A stretch of DNA of 64,000 bases from Agrobacterium tumefaciens (GTDB lineage: Bacteria > Pseudomonadota > Alphaproteobacteria > Rhizobiales > Rhizobiaceae), in the NCBI RefSeq assembly GCF_000834635.1, contig NZ_JXQV01000030.1, positions 186,001 through 250,000 of the forward strand, read 5' to 3'. How positions within the stretch are numbered: position 1 is the first letter of the stretch; each line of letters opens with the position of its first letter. Below, piece after piece: positions 46,535 to 57,195 of this stretch. Both the position numbers and the translations under genes were made by a program. Under the pieces are notes generated by a model that saw only the letters and a program-made list of their open reading frames with translations, ran no database searches and was not told the DNA's origin.

Positions 46535-47206
46535 GTGAATTACACCTTCGAATTTGGGTGGCTTCTCGACTATTACCCTGCAATCGTGAAGGGAGTGCTC
46601 ATCACTCTTCAGCTGATTGCGGTTGGTGGTATCCTGGGAATCACTCTTGGTATTATCTGCGCCTGGGTCCGTGCGCTCGGGCCACGGTGGCTGCGCCCGC
46701 CCGTTGCGCTTTACGTTGAACTGATCCGCAATACGCCGTTTCTGATCCAGCTGTTTTTCATCTTTTTCGGTCTGCCATCCCTCGGCTTACAACTGACGGA
46801 ACTGACCGCCGCCAATATTGCAATGGTCGTCAATCTGGGTGCCTATAGTTGCGAAATCATTCGCGCTGGCATTCAAGCGACACCCAAGGGGCAGTTTGAG
46901 GCGGGCGCAAGCCTTGCCATGACGCGATTTGAAACGTTCCGTCATGTTGTGCTGGTGCCATCGCTGCAGCGCATCTGGCCCGCTCTGTCCTCTCAGGTGG
47001 TCATCGTCATGCTAGGTTCCTCCGTCGTGTCGCAGATTGCAGCCGAGGACCTGACCTTTGCGGCCAACTTCATCCAGTCGCGCACGTTCCGTGCTTTTGA
47101 AGCCTATATGGTTTCGACGGTGATTTATCTCGGTCTTGCGATTTTGCTGCGACAAATCCTGCTTGTGCTTGGCGGCTTCATATTCCCCAGAAGGAGCGTC
47201 AGATGA
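46535..47206 (+). CDS. Amino-acid ABC transporter permease (first)
   Basis: 223 residues from GTG 46535, which has AAGGA 7 bases upstream; an in-frame GTG ten codons earlier has no site and would overlap the hairpin. His/Glu/Gln/Arg/opine family permease: GVLITLQLIAVGGILGITLG, YVELIRNTPFLIQLFFIFFGLP and the EAA-loop region GAYSCEIIRAGIQATPKGQFEAGASLAM. Overlaps the second permease by 4 bases. Confidence 0.93.
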   Translation: MNYTFEFGWLLDYYPAIVKGVLITLQLIAVGGILGITLGIICAWVRALGPRWLRPPVALYVELIRNTPFLIQLFFIFFGLPSLGLQLTELTAANIAMVVNLGAYSCEIIRAGIQATPKGQFEAGASLAMTRFETFRHVVLVPSLQRIWPALSSQVVIVMLGSSVVSQIAAEDLTFAANFIQSRTFRAFEAYMVSTVIYLGLAILLRQILLVLGGFIFPRRSVR

Positions 47207-47862
47207 TAGAGTTTTCCACCTGGGATATATTGAGGAACCTGCTTCTGGCCGCCCGATGGACGGTGCTGCTGTCTTTGGTTTCGTTCATTGGCGGGGCGAT
47301 GGTTGGCCTCGTCTTGCTGTTCATGCGCATTTCTAAAAAGAAATCGCTGAGGGTCTTCTCCAAATATTATGTCGAGCTATTTCAGGGCACACCGCTTTTG
47401 ATGCAGCTTTTCATTACCTTTTTCGGGCTTGGGCTTGTGGGCATCAATGTTCCTGCTTGGCTTGCCGCTGGATTAACGATCATTCTGTGGGCGGCAGCCT
47501 TTTTGACGGAGATATGGCGCGGCTGCGTTGAAGCCGTTGCGAAAGGCCAGTGGGAAGCATCCGCAAGCCTTGGCATGGGGCGCTTCCAGCAGATGCGCTA
47601 CGTGATTCTGCCTCAGGCCCTGCGGGTAGCCATTCCCCCGACCGTCGGCTTTGCCGTTCAGGTCATCAAGGGAACGGCAGTTACATCGATCATCGGCTTC
47701 GTGGAGCTCTCCAAGGCCGGTACCATTGTCACCAACGCCACCTTCCAGCCCTTCACCGTTTATGGCCTCGTTGCCCTCATTTATTTCGCGCTGTGCTGGC
47801 CATTGTCGAAGAGCAGCCAGATTCTCGAAAGGAAGCTTAATGTCGCTCATCGAAATCACTGA
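47203..47862 (+). CDS. Amino-acid ABC transporter permease (second)
   Basis: 219 residues, same family: LLLAARWTVLLSLVSFIGGAM, YVELFQGTPLLMQLFITFFGLG, FLTEIWRGCVEAVAKGQWEASASLGM. Forms a heterodimer with the first permease. Its 3' end overlaps the ATPase gene by 23 bases. Confidence 0.93.
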   Translation: MIEFSTWDILRNLLLAARWTVLLSLVSFIGGAMVGLVLLFMRISKKKSLRVFSKYYVELFQGTPLLMQLFITFFGLGLVGINVPAWLAAGLTIILWAAAFLTEIWRGCVEAVAKGQWEASASLGMGRFQQMRYVILPQALRVAIPPTVGFAVQVIKGTAVTSIIGFVELSKAGTIVTNATFQPFTVYGLVALIYFALCWPLSKSSQILERKLNVAHRNH

Positions 47863-48571
47863 AGTCCGCAAGAGCTTTGGCAGCAACGAGGTGCTGAAAG
47901 GCATCAACCTCGATATCGAGCCCGGTGAGGTAATCGCCATCATTGGCAAGAGCGGCTCCGGCAAGTCAACGTTGCTGCGCTGCATCAATGGTCTCGAGAC
48001 CATCTCGTCTGGTGCAATTTCAGTCGCAGGCGCCCAGTTTATCGACGATGAGCTTCATCTGAAAGCGTTGCGGCTGAAGGTTGGCATGATCTTTCAGCAG
48101 TTCAACCTTTTCCCTCATCTCAATGTTGGGGAAAACGTCATGCTTTCTCAAACTGTTGTGAAGAAAACGCCAAGGCCTGAGGCGGAAGCCTTGGCGCGCA
48201 AGATGCTGGAGCGAGTGGGCCTTGCCCACAAGTTCGATGCCTATCCGGATGAACTCTCTGGCGGCCAGCAGCAACGAGTCGCCATTGCCCGCGCGCTCGC
48301 CATGCAGCCGACAGCACTGCTCTGCGACGAGATTACATCCGCCCTTGACCCGGAACTGGTGGCCGAGGTTCTGGCCGTGGTGCGGGAGCTGGCAGCGGAA
48401 GGCATGACGCTGGTGATGGTCACGCACGAAATGAAGTTCGCCCGCGATGTCTGCTCTCGCGTTGTCTTCATGCACGAGGGAAAAGTCCACGAAATCGGCC
48501 CGCCGGAAGAGGTGTTCTCAGCGCCTAAGACAGCGGAGTTGAAGCAATTTCTGGGTGTGACGGCCCATTGA
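47840..48571 (+). CDS. Amino-acid ABC transporter ATP-binding protein
   Basis: 243 residues. Walker A GKSGSGKSTLLRCINGL, Q-loop MIFQQFNLFPHL, signature LSGGQQQRVAIARAL, Walker B ALLCDEITSALDP and the switch His in VMVTHEMKFA. GlnQ/HisP type. ATG 47840 with AAGGAAG about 6 bases upstream; a longer frame from 47651 only reads through the permease gene. Ends before a two-way terminator. Confidence 0.95.
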   Translation: MSLIEITEVRKSFGSNEVLKGINLDIEPGEVIAIIGKSGSGKSTLLRCINGLETISSGAISVAGAQFIDDELHLKALRLKVGMIFQQFNLFPHLNVGENVMLSQTVVKKTPRPEAEALARKMLERVGLAHKFDAYPDELSGGQQQRVAIARALAMQPTALLCDEITSALDPELVAEVLAVVRELAAEGMTLVMVTHEMKFARDVCSRVVFMHEGKVHEIGPPEEVFSAPKTAELKQFLGVTAH

Positions 48572-48605
48572 TAAGCGTCGTTTTCAACACCCGTCCAGAC
48601 AAATA

Positions 48606-48635
48606 AAAAAGCCGGGCGTTGACCCGGCTTTTCTT
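48606..48635. terminator. Bidirectional terminator between the ABC operon and gltA
   Basis: AAAAGCCGGG (48607-48616) / CCCGGCTTTT (48623-48632), loop CGTTGA, A-rich on the left and T-rich on the right, so it serves both convergent transcripts. Confidence 0.9.
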
Positions 48636-48655
48636 TGAATTCTTTGCTTCCGCGC

Positions 48656-49945
48656 TTAGCGCTTGGAAACTGGCAGGTAATCGCGCTTTGCTTCGCCGGT
48701 GTAGAGCTGGCGAGGGCGACCGATGCGCTGCTGTGGGTCTTCGATCATTTCGTTCCACTGTGCGATCCAGCCGACGGTGCGGGCGAGCGCGAAGAGAACA
48801 GTGAACATGGTTGTTGGGAAGCCGAGCGCCTTCAGCGTGATGCCGGAGTAGAAATCGACGTTCGGATAGAGCTTCTTTTCGACGAAATAAGGATCAGACA
48901 GAGCGATCTTTTCCAGTTCGAGCGCGACCTGCATGATAGGATCATCCGAGTTGCCGGTGGCTTCCAGCACTTCGTACATCGTCTTCTGCATGATCTTGGC
49001 GCGCGGATCGTAGTTCTTGTAAACGCGGTGGCCGAAGCCCATCAGGCGGAACGGATCGTTCTTGTCCTTGGCGCGGGCAATGAACTCCGGAATGCGATCA
49101 ACCGAACCGATTTCGTTGAGCATGTTGAGCGCAGCTTCATTCGCGCCGCCATGGGCAGGGCCCCAGAGGCAAGCGATACCGGCAGCGATACACGCAAACG
49201 GGTTTGCACCGGACGAGCCGGCGAGACGCACGGTCGAGGTCGAAGCGTTCTGCTCATGGTCGGCATGCAGGATGAAGATACGGTCCATGGCGCGTGCCAG
49301 AACCGGGTCAACCTTGTAGTCTTCGCAAGGTACGGCAAAGCACATGTTGAGGAAGTTGGACGCGTAATCCAGATCATTCTTCGGATAAACGAAGGGCTGG
49401 CCGATATGGTACTTATAGGCCATTGCTGCAATTGTCGGCATCTTCGCAATCATGCGCAGCGATGCGACCATGCGCTGGTGCGGATCAGCGATGTCAGTGG
49501 AGTCGTGATAGAAGGCCGAGAGCGCGCCGACCGTGCCGCACATGACAGCCATCGGGTGGGCGTCGCGGCGGTAGCCGGTGAAGAAGCGGCTCATCTGTTC
49601 ATGCACCATGGTGTGGCGCGTAACCCGGGTATCGAAGTCCTTCTTCTGTGCAGTTGTTGGCAGTTCGCCGTAAAGCAGCAGATAGCAGGTTTCGAGGAAG
49701 TCACCCTGTTCGGCCAGTTGCTCGATAGGGTAGCCGCGGTGAAGCAGAACGCCTTCGTCACCATCGATGTAAGTGATCTTGGATTCGCAAGAGGCCGTCG
49801 ACGTAAAGCCGGGGTCGTACGTGAAGGTGCCGGTGTTCTTGTAAAGCGTTCCGATATCTACGACCTTGGGTCCGATCGTGCCTTCCCGGACAGGAAGATC
49901 GACCGTGCTATCGCCGAGGGTCACTTTAGCGCTTGATTCCGTCAT
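48656..49945 (-). CDS. gltA: Citrate synthase
   Basis: 429 residues, type II citrate synthase. Condenses acetyl-CoA and oxaloacetate. Catalytic pieces [34 protein letters not shown] and the final [17 protein letters not shown] are present. GGAGG lies about 5 bases before the ATG. Transcribed alone; its leader contains a weak stem (TAACGC 49979-49984 / GCGTTA 49998-50003). Confidence 0.98.
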   Translation of the reverse strand: MTESSAKVTLGDSTVDLPVREGTIGPKVVDIGTLYKNTGTFTYDPGFTSTASCESKITYIDGDEGVLLHRGYPIEQLAEQGDFLETCYLLLYGELPTTAQKKDFDTRVTRHTMVHEQMSRFFTGYRRDAHPMAVMCGTVGALSAFYHDSTDIADPHQRMVASLRMIAKMPTIAAMAYKYHIGQPFVYPKNDLDYASNFLNMCFAVPCEDYKVDPVLARAMDRIFILHADHEQNASTSTVRLAGSSGANPFACIAAGIACLWGPAHGGANEAALNMLNEIGSVDRIPEFIARAKDKNDPFRLMGFGHRVYKNYDPRAKIMQKTMYEVLEATGNSDDPIMQVALELEKIALSDPYFVEKKLYPNVDFYSGITLKALGFPTTMFTVLFALARTVGWIAQWNEMIEDPQQRIGRPRQLYTGEAKRDYLPVSKR

Positions 49946-50204
49946 ACCATACCTCCGATATATGCGGGCGATGCGGGATAACGCATCAGCCTGTTAAGCG
50001 TTACCGATTAGCTATATGATCCTAGTCATGATGCCAAGCTATCCAACCGGCAAATTGTGCATTGCGACACGCCAATATCCCAAAATGGTGCGATTCCGAG
50101 GCAGAGTGTTTCATTCTAGGTCAATGCTTCCTTAACTCAGCAAATGGTTGCAATAATACTTTGAGGGTTGCAAACTGAAAGGCTACGGCAGGGGGCGCCG
50201 GGCT

Positions 50205-52691
50205 TTGAATACGCAGAACGAAAAATATTACTTTAGCGAGACCCAGACGAGATTCATTCCGCATGGAGAACTCGATGACTTGCTGTCGCCCCTGCATACC
50301 TCAAGTGGTAACGCGCTTGCAAAAAACGCGCAATCGGACTTACGTCTAGGTGCGATGGCGCGGCTTAGGCGCCGGTTAAATATATGCCTTGCTGAAGAGG
50401 CAAATCATCGCCACGAATTTCTCTTCATTCCGGTGTTGATTGCTGCGGGAGCCGCCCTCTGTTTCAGCCTGCCGACGACACCGCCGCAGTGGCTTCTGTT
50501 TTCGCTTTCCGCATGCGCCATCATCATCGTTTGCGCGCTATTTTATAGGAATGGCCCCATTTCCATGGCTTTGAAGGCTGGGGCGCTTGTGGTGCTGGGC
50601 ATGGTGCTGGCTGATGGGCAGTCTCGGCGGGCGGGTACGATCATTCTCGATACCCCGGTTACGACCGAGATTGCCGGAACGGTGGAGCGCCGTGAACTGG
50701 ATGCAAGGGGGAACTGGCGATATGTCGTTGCGTTGAAGAACACGTCAGCGCCGCAGCTTGCGCGCGCGCCGCAAAAGGTATCACTGGTTGCTCGCAGCCG
50801 TCATGAGGCGGTCGCGATTGGTGCGTCGATTACCGGCAAAGCGCGTCTGTCGCCGCCTTCGGGTCCGGCTCTACCGGGGCTGAACGATTTCGCCTTCGGC
50901 TCCTATTTCAGTGGCATTGGTGCAACCGGATTCTTTTATGGCGCGCCGCAGATATGGACCGATCCGACCAGCGAGGCGCAAGGCGGCACGTGGGCAGGGG
51001 CGGCGGATCGGTGGCTTTATGCGCTGAGAAGCAACATAGCGAACCGCATTCGCGACCTGATCGGCGGTGATGCCGGAGCCTTTGCTGCGTCTATTGTCAC
51101 CGATGAGAGACGTGCGATATCAGGCGAAACGATGGAGGCTTTGCGCATCTCGGGCCTCGCGCATATCGTCGCGATTTCCGGGCTCAACATGGCGCTCGCG
51201 GCCGGTATTTTCTTTGTTGGCATGCGAACCGTATTCAGCTTCTTTCCCGGCTTTTCTCAACGCTGGCCCGTGAAGAAGATTTCCGCCTTTGCGGCACTTC
51301 TCATGACATTCTGCTACTATCTGATATCAGGCTTCGCCGTCTCTGCGGAGCGAGCCTGGCTGATGATGTCGATCATGCTGGTTGCGGTTCTAGTGGACAG
51401 GCCATCGATCAGCGTTCGAAATGTTGCGCTTTCGGCCATCGTCATCATCGTCTTGTCTCCCAACGAGGTGATGGGCCCGAGCTTCCAGATGTCATTTGCA
51501 GCAACGCTGGCTCTTGTGTCGGGCTTTGCAGCCTGGAGCCGGTGGAGAGGCGAGCGCGAGCGCCCTGTTATCGCGCATCCGCCGTGGTGGCTCAGCGCCG
51601 CTTTTAAATGCGCAACCATCATTGGCGGCGTTATCGTGACATCGCTCATTGGCGGACTTTCAACGGCAATCTATTCCATCGAACATTTTCACCGCATCAC
51701 AACCTATGGGCTGGCCGCAAATCTGGCGGCGATGCCAATCATGTCGCTAATTGTCATGCCGTTTGCGCTGATGGGAATGCTGCTGATGCCGTTCGGACTT
51801 GATGCTCCGTTCATCAAGGTGATGGGGTATGGCATGGCAATGGTCATCGACATCGCGAATGCCGTCTCAGGCTGGGGCGGGGATGTGACGATTGGACGGC
51901 AGAACAGCTGGTTCCTCGCTGTGTCGACGACAGGTTTTGTGCTGCTCGCCCTTTTACGCACCCGGCTTGCATTGATTGGTCTACCCTTCGTTGCCGCGGG
52001 TTTTTTACTGCTGGGCGCGGAGCAATGGCGCAGCAAGCCGGACCTTTTGATCTACGAGGATGGGTCGCTCGTGGCGCTCTTGTCGCAAGATGCGGTCGCA
52101 ACCACAAAACAGCGGGCGTCGGGCTTTATCTATGACCAGTGGGCGAGGGCGCTGCCCCTGCCGGAGCGCCACATTCCAGCAGACGTGATCGATAAAGAAA
52201 AGTCACTGGATGGTGACGACGAAAATCTGGATGATGCGCAAACCGGACGTAGCGCAACGCTGACGGAGCAAGCCAAAGCGAAAGAACGAGAGGAAATGCT
52301 GCGCGCGCTCCAGAACGCAGATGGATTCACCTGTCGAAAGAACAGTTGGTGCGTATCGAAATCCAAAAGCGGCGTGAGTGTTGCGGTGGTGCTCGACAGT
52401 GCATTCGCGGGATTGGCCTGCGATATCGCCAATATTGTCGTCACGACACGCAGCGTTCCGTTCACCACGTGCCGTTCCGGCGCCATTCTCATCACCCAGG
52501 AAACCTTGCGCCGCACTGGTTCCATGGAACTATGGCTGGGCGATGCAACAAAGCCGGTCGTGACCGTAAGGGCTGCCATGCTGAGCGACAATCGGCCATG
52601 GACGGCGCACCGTCATTACGACTGGCGCGACAAAAGCTTCAACACAGAAATTCCGGCCCATATCGAAAACCTGCTCGCAGTCCGTCCGTAG
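50205..52691 (+). CDS. comEC: ComEC/Rec2-family competence membrane protein
   Basis: 828 residues, TTG start with AGGGGG about 11 bases upstream. Structure: N-terminal helices and DUF4131-like domain (about 70-240), the Competence membrane domain (about 270-600) with RISGLAHIVAISGLNMALAAG, then a C-terminal domain (about 620-828) with four Cys. DNA uptake channel in transformable bacteria. The HxHxDH metallo-beta-lactamase motif found in many ComEC tails is not seen, so the tail probably lacks nuclease activity. Confidence 0.9.
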   Translation: MNTQNEKYYFSETQTRFIPHGELDDLLSPLHTSSGNALAKNAQSDLRLGAMARLRRRLNICLAEEANHRHEFLFIPVLIAAGAALCFSLPTTPPQWLLFSLSACAIIIVCALFYRNGPISMALKAGALVVLGMVLADGQSRRAGTIILDTPVTTEIAGTVERRELDARGNWRYVVALKNTSAPQLARAPQKVSLVARSRHEAVAIGASITGKARLSPPSGPALPGLNDFAFGSYFSGIGATGFFYGAPQIWTDPTSEAQGGTWAGAADRWLYALRSNIANRIRDLIGGDAGAFAASIVTDERRAISGETMEALRISGLAHIVAISGLNMALAAGIFFVGMRTVFSFFPGFSQRWPVKKISAFAALLMTFCYYLISGFAVSAERAWLMMSIMLVAVLVDRPSISVRNVALSAIVIIVLSPNEVMGPSFQMSFAATLALVSGFAAWSRWRGERERPVIAHPPWWLSAAFKCATIIGGVIVTSLIGGLSTAIYSIEHFHRITTYGLAANLAAMPIMSLIVMPFALMGMLLMPFGLDAPFIKVMGYGMAMVIDIANAVSGWGGDVTIGRQNSWFLAVSTTGFVLLALLRTRLALIGLPFVAAGFLLLGAEQWRSKPDLLIYEDGSLVALLSQDAVATTKQRASGFIYDQWARALPLPERHIPADVIDKEKSLDGDDENLDDAQTGRSATLTEQAKAKEREEMLRALQNADGFTCRKNSWCVSKSKSGVSVAVVLDSAFAGLACDIANIVVTTRSVPFTTCRSGAILITQETLRRTGSMELWLGDATKPVVTVRAAMLSDNRPWTAHRHYDWRDKSFNTEIPAHIENLLAVRP

Positions 52692-52709
52692 TGCGCGCGC
52701 CACTGCTCG

Positions 52710-53393
52710 TCACGTCGGGACTGCGCGCAAATCCGCAAGCCATTCCCCCACATCCCGCGCCTCAGCCTCATGCGCATCATCGCGCCACGGTTCGAGAAGG
52801 GCCGCCTGTTCCCATTCCTGCATTGCCGGTAGGGAGAGGAGGTGATCCATATAGTGCTTCGATGCTGGAGACAGCGCCGTTCCGTAGGTCTGAAACCGAA
52901 ACGCAACCGGGCAGAAAAAGGCATCAACGGCTGTGAATTCAGCACCCGCGAGGAATGGACCGCCGTGGGCTTTTAGCCCCTGCTGCCACAAGACGTCGAT
53001 CCGGGAAATATCTCTCTGCAATGCGTCCGATATGGATGACGGCCGTATCCGAAGACCAACGCTCATCGGATGGTTGTTGCGCAATGTCGAAAAGCCGGCA
53101 TGCATTTCCGCAGCGGCAGAGCGAGACCAGGCCCGCGCCTTTGCATCCGCTGCCCATACGCCATCATGCTTTTCCGCAAGATATTCGGTGATGGCTAGCG
53201 ATTCCCATACTGTCAGATCAACATCCACCAGGCAGGGAACTTTCGATGTCGGTGAAAACTCCGAAAACGCATGGTCCTTGTCATCGAAACGCATGAATCG
53301 CTCGGAAAATTCAATTCCGAGCGTGCGCATCAGCACCCAGATTCGCAGTGACCAAGACGAGTAATTCTTGTTGGCGATGAAAAGTTGATACAT
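52710..53393 (-). CDS. Glutathione S-transferase family protein
   Basis: 227 residues. N-terminal thioredoxin-like domain YQLFIANKNYSSWSLRIWVLMRTLGIEF with the SSWSLR active-site-type Ser, cis-Pro region SPTSKVPCLVDVDLTVWESLAITEYLAE, then the helical C-terminal domain. Matches bacterial GSTs of the YfcF/zeta-like type. Substrate unknown. Converges on comEC, 18 bases apart. Confidence 0.92.
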   Translation of the reverse strand: MYQLFIANKNYSSWSLRIWVLMRTLGIEFSERFMRFDDKDHAFSEFSPTSKVPCLVDVDLTVWESLAITEYLAEKHDGVWAADAKARAWSRSAAAEMHAGFSTLRNNHPMSVGLRIRPSSISDALQRDISRIDVLWQQGLKAHGGPFLAGAEFTAVDAFFCPVAFRFQTYGTALSPASKHYMDHLLSLPAMQEWEQAALLEPWRDDAHEAEARDVGEWLADLRAVPT

Positions 53394-53740
53394 GAGCAGC
53401 GCTCCTAAAAGGCAGCGATAAAAAAGAGAAAACTATCAGTAAACGAGAGAATTTCTTGCATAAAGCCATCCACAGCGATGGCATCATTCAAATTATTTGA
53501 TGACCGTAACCAGCGTGGCGATCACGCCGGCTCATAAGCACCAGCTACAAACGCAACGGCGAAATTCCCATGCCATAAGTATCTGCTGACATAACGGAAA
53601 ATCCACTCGAAATCACACAATCGCAGTGGAATCGATACCCGGCTAACAAGTTCTATCACCGCGCGGTGACTTGAGGCCCCGCGAGCGTCAACAGAGTTAA
53701 GACTGCGCCTGAAAAGCGAGGCAAGAGCCTGTCAGGCTGG
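53394..53740. other. Intergenic region between GST and lexA genes
   Basis: 347 bases downstream of lexA and upstream of the GST gene. It holds a perfect palindrome at 53656-53669 and a weak stem AGCCTGTCAGGCT (53726-53738) just past the lexA stop. No ORF with a ribosome site was found on either strand. Confidence 0.5.
53656..53669. repeat. 14-base perfect palindrome
   Basis: TCACCGCGCGGTGA, exact, about 260 bases upstream of the GST start. Could be a protein-binding site or a chance GC palindrome. Confidence 0.4.
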
Positions 53741-54463
53741 TCAGTGATAACGCCTGATCAGACCAACAAGCTTTCCCTGAATCTTGACCCTGTCGGGTCC
53801 AAATATGCGGGTTTCATAAGCAGGGTTCGCAGCTTCAAGTGCGATAGACGCGCCGTTGCGACGAAAGCGCTTAAGAGTTGCTTCCTCTTCGTCTACCAGG
53901 GCTACGATGATATCTCCGGGATTCGCGGTGCTGGTATCCTTGATAATAACGGTATCGCCGTCAAATATACCTGCTTCGATCATCGAATCGCCCTTAACCT
54001 CGAGCGCGTAATGCTCGCCTGCGCCCAGCATGTCCATCGGCACGACGACATCATGGGTATTGTTCTGGATCGCGGAGATTGGCACACCCGCCGCAATGCG
54101 TCCCATGACTGGTACGCTAACCGATTCGGAGTTTCTGCTGTTGGAAGACGATGGCTGAGGCCGTTGTTCGACCGCTGCGGCTTTGCCCAGACTGCCTTCA
54201 ATAACGCTTGGCGTGAAGCCGCGCTGTGGCTTTTCTGGGGGCGAATATGATTCGGGAAGCTTTATAACCTCAAGCGCACGCGCTCTGTTCGGTAGCCGGC
54301 GAATGAAACCACGCTCCTCCAAGGCTGTGATCAACCGATGGATGCCTGACTTTGAGGCAAGCTCGAGTGCATCCTTCATTTCATCGAAAGATGGTGGCAC
54401 GCCGGACTCTTTCATTCTCTCATGAATGAATAGAAGCAGTTCCTGCTGTTTGCGCGTGAGCAT
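53741..54463 (-). CDS. lexA: SOS repressor LexA
   Basis: 240 residues. N-terminal winged helix ([20 protein letters not shown]...[18 protein letters not shown]), a linker rich in Ser/Pro, the cleavage bond Ala125-Gly126 in [10 protein letters not shown], catalytic Ser160 in [15 protein letters not shown] and Lys198 in EATLKRF. RecA-stimulated self-cleavage derepresses the SOS genes. ATG 54463 is chosen (AAGGG upstream); the frame is open to 54532 but that part is the operator region. Confidence 0.97.
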   Translation of the reverse strand: MLTRKQQELLLFIHERMKESGVPPSFDEMKDALELASKSGIHRLITALEERGFIRRLPNRARALEVIKLPESYSPPEKPQRGFTPSVIEGSLGKAAAVEQRPQPSSSNSRNSESVSVPVMGRIAAGVPISAIQNNTHDVVVPMDMLGAGEHYALEVKGDSMIEAGIFDGDTVIIKDTSTANPGDIIVALVDEEEATLKRFRRNGASIALEAANPAYETRIFGPDRVKIQGKLVGLIRRYH

Positions 54464-54516
54464 GAAGAGACCCTTGACGATTCGAGGCGGAGATTCGGGA
54501 AACAAATACAGAACGA

Positions 54517-54545
54517 ACACTATCTGTTCCATATGTGTTCTGCAA
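54517..54545 (-). promoter_or_regulatory. lexA promoter with embedded SOS box
   Basis: On the minus strand TTGCAG (54545-54540), 17-base spacer, TAGTGT (54522-54517). The spacer contains GAACACATATGGAAC (54540-54526), the alphaproteobacterial LexA operator GAAC-N7-GAAC. LexA bound there would block its own promoter. Confidence 0.8.
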
Positions 54546-54706
54546 TCCCTTAAAACTCAGTGAAAGTACAAACGAGTTTCAGCGTTGCCCACAATCCCGC
54601 CGAATACCGCTCCTATACCGTGACTCGCTGTCGGCTTACTGCTACATGCGTTGCCAAGATCGGGCGTGATGCCCGTGCACTGTTTCATTTGTTCCAAGGG
54701 AAAACC

Positions 54707-55555
54707 ATGAGTGCGACGAACAATCTGAAGGTCATTGCCGGCGAGGGCGCTGCTGCGGTCTCTTTCTCGAACACCGAACGGTTTTCCCTGATTGCCGGTC
54801 CGTGCCAGATGGAAAGCCGTGACCATGCTTTCATGATTGCCGAAACGCTGGCCGAACTCTGCGGCAAGCTGGGAATCGGCCTTGTTTACAAATCATCCTA
54901 CGACAAGGCCAACCGCACCTCGCTTTCGGGCCAGCGCGGCATCGGCATCGACAAGGCGCTGGAAGTCTTCGCCGAGTTGAAGGCGCAGTTCGGCTTTCCA
55001 GTCCTTTCGGATATTCACACAGAAGAGCAGTGCGCCATTGTTGCGCCGGTCATCGATATTCTGCAGATTCCGGCATTTCTCAGCCGTCAGACGGACCTCT
55101 TGGTGGCTGCTGCAAAGACCGGCCGTGTGATCAACGTCAAGAAGGGCCAGTTTCTGGCACCTTGGGACATGAAGAACGTGTTGGCCAAGCTGAATGACAG
55201 CGGCAACTCCAATGTGCTGCTGTGCGAGCGCGGCGCATCCTTCGGCTATAATACGCTTGTGTCGGATATGCGCTCACTGCCAATCATGGCATCGCTCGGT
55301 GCGCCAGTTATATTCGACGCGACCCATTCGGTTCAGCAGCCGGGCGGGCAGGGTGGCTCGACAGGTGGTCAACGCGAGTTCGTGGAAACATTGGCACGCG
55401 CGGCGGTGGCCGTTGGTGTTGCCGGCCTTTTCATAGAAACGCATGAGGACCCTGATAATGCGCCGTCCGATGGCCCCAACATGGTTCACCTGAAAGATAT
55501 GCCGAAGCTTCTCGAAAAACTTCTGGCTTTCGACAATATCACCAAGTCCGCCTGA
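54707..55555 (+). CDS. kdsA: 2-dehydro-3-deoxyphosphooctonate aldolase (KDO-8-P synthase)
   Basis: 282 residues, TIM barrel. Condenses PEP and arabinose-5-P to KDO-8-P for LPS core. [74 protein letters not shown] 54707 with AAGGG 7 bases upstream; the open frame back to 54560 is not supported. Divergent from lexA. Confidence 0.97.
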   Translation: MSATNNLKVIAGEGAAAVSFSNTERFSLIAGPCQMESRDHAFMIAETLAELCGKLGIGLVYKSSYDKANRTSLSGQRGIGIDKALEVFAELKAQFGFPVLSDIHTEEQCAIVAPVIDILQIPAFLSRQTDLLVAAAKTGRVINVKKGQFLAPWDMKNVLAKLNDSGNSNVLLCERGASFGYNTLVSDMRSLPIMASLGAPVIFDATHSVQQPGGQGGSTGGQREFVETLARAAVAVGVAGLFIETHEDPDNAPSDGPNMVHLKDMPKLLEKLLAFDNITKSA

Positions 55556-55764
55556 TATTTCGGCGCCGAGAGGCGTCGATGGAAAACGAACGCTGAGGGC
55601 AGGGCTTGTCATTGTAATTTCTTCCGCATCGGTTACAGCGGAAGCACAACCCCAAACGACTCGCTGCTCTGGCGACCTGTTTTAACGTGAGGCGGAATTT
55701 GAAAATACTTCACAGCCTCCGCTGCGCACTTTAAGACATCACCTGAAACTACCTTTCATCCTAG

Positions 55765-57048
<1,284 letters not shown>

Positions 57049-57074
57049 TTTCGATATCCACGTGACATAATAAG

Positions 57075-57100
57075 AAGCCCGGTTAACGCCGGGCTTTTTT
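57075..57100 (+). terminator. Intrinsic terminator after eno
   Basis: AAGCCCGG / CCGGGCTT with a six-base loop and TTTTTT run. Confidence 0.9.
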
Positions 57101-57127
57101 GTGCGCTGCAGCGGGAGTATCGTTACG

Positions 57128-57144
57128 GTCAACGGATGGTTAAG
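57128..57144 (-). promoter_or_regulatory. CtrA-like site upstream of ftsB
   Basis: Minus strand reads CTTAACCATCCGTTGAC: TTAA-N7-TTGA, one base from the CtrA consensus TTAA-N7-TTAA. It lies about 55 bases before the ftsB start. CckA, encoded in this window, controls CtrA. Confidence 0.35.
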
Positions 57145-57195
57145 CATATGTCGCTATGATGCCTTCAGTAACGCGTTTGAAGGCTGTTTCAGAGT

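Noticed and set aside
48635-49936. 433-codon open frame antisense to gltA
   Set aside because: Covers citrate synthase exactly; no independent signals.
50028-50135. 35-codon ORF upstream of comEC
   Set aside because: No Shine-Dalgarno and a basic, unstructured composition; lies in the gltA leader.
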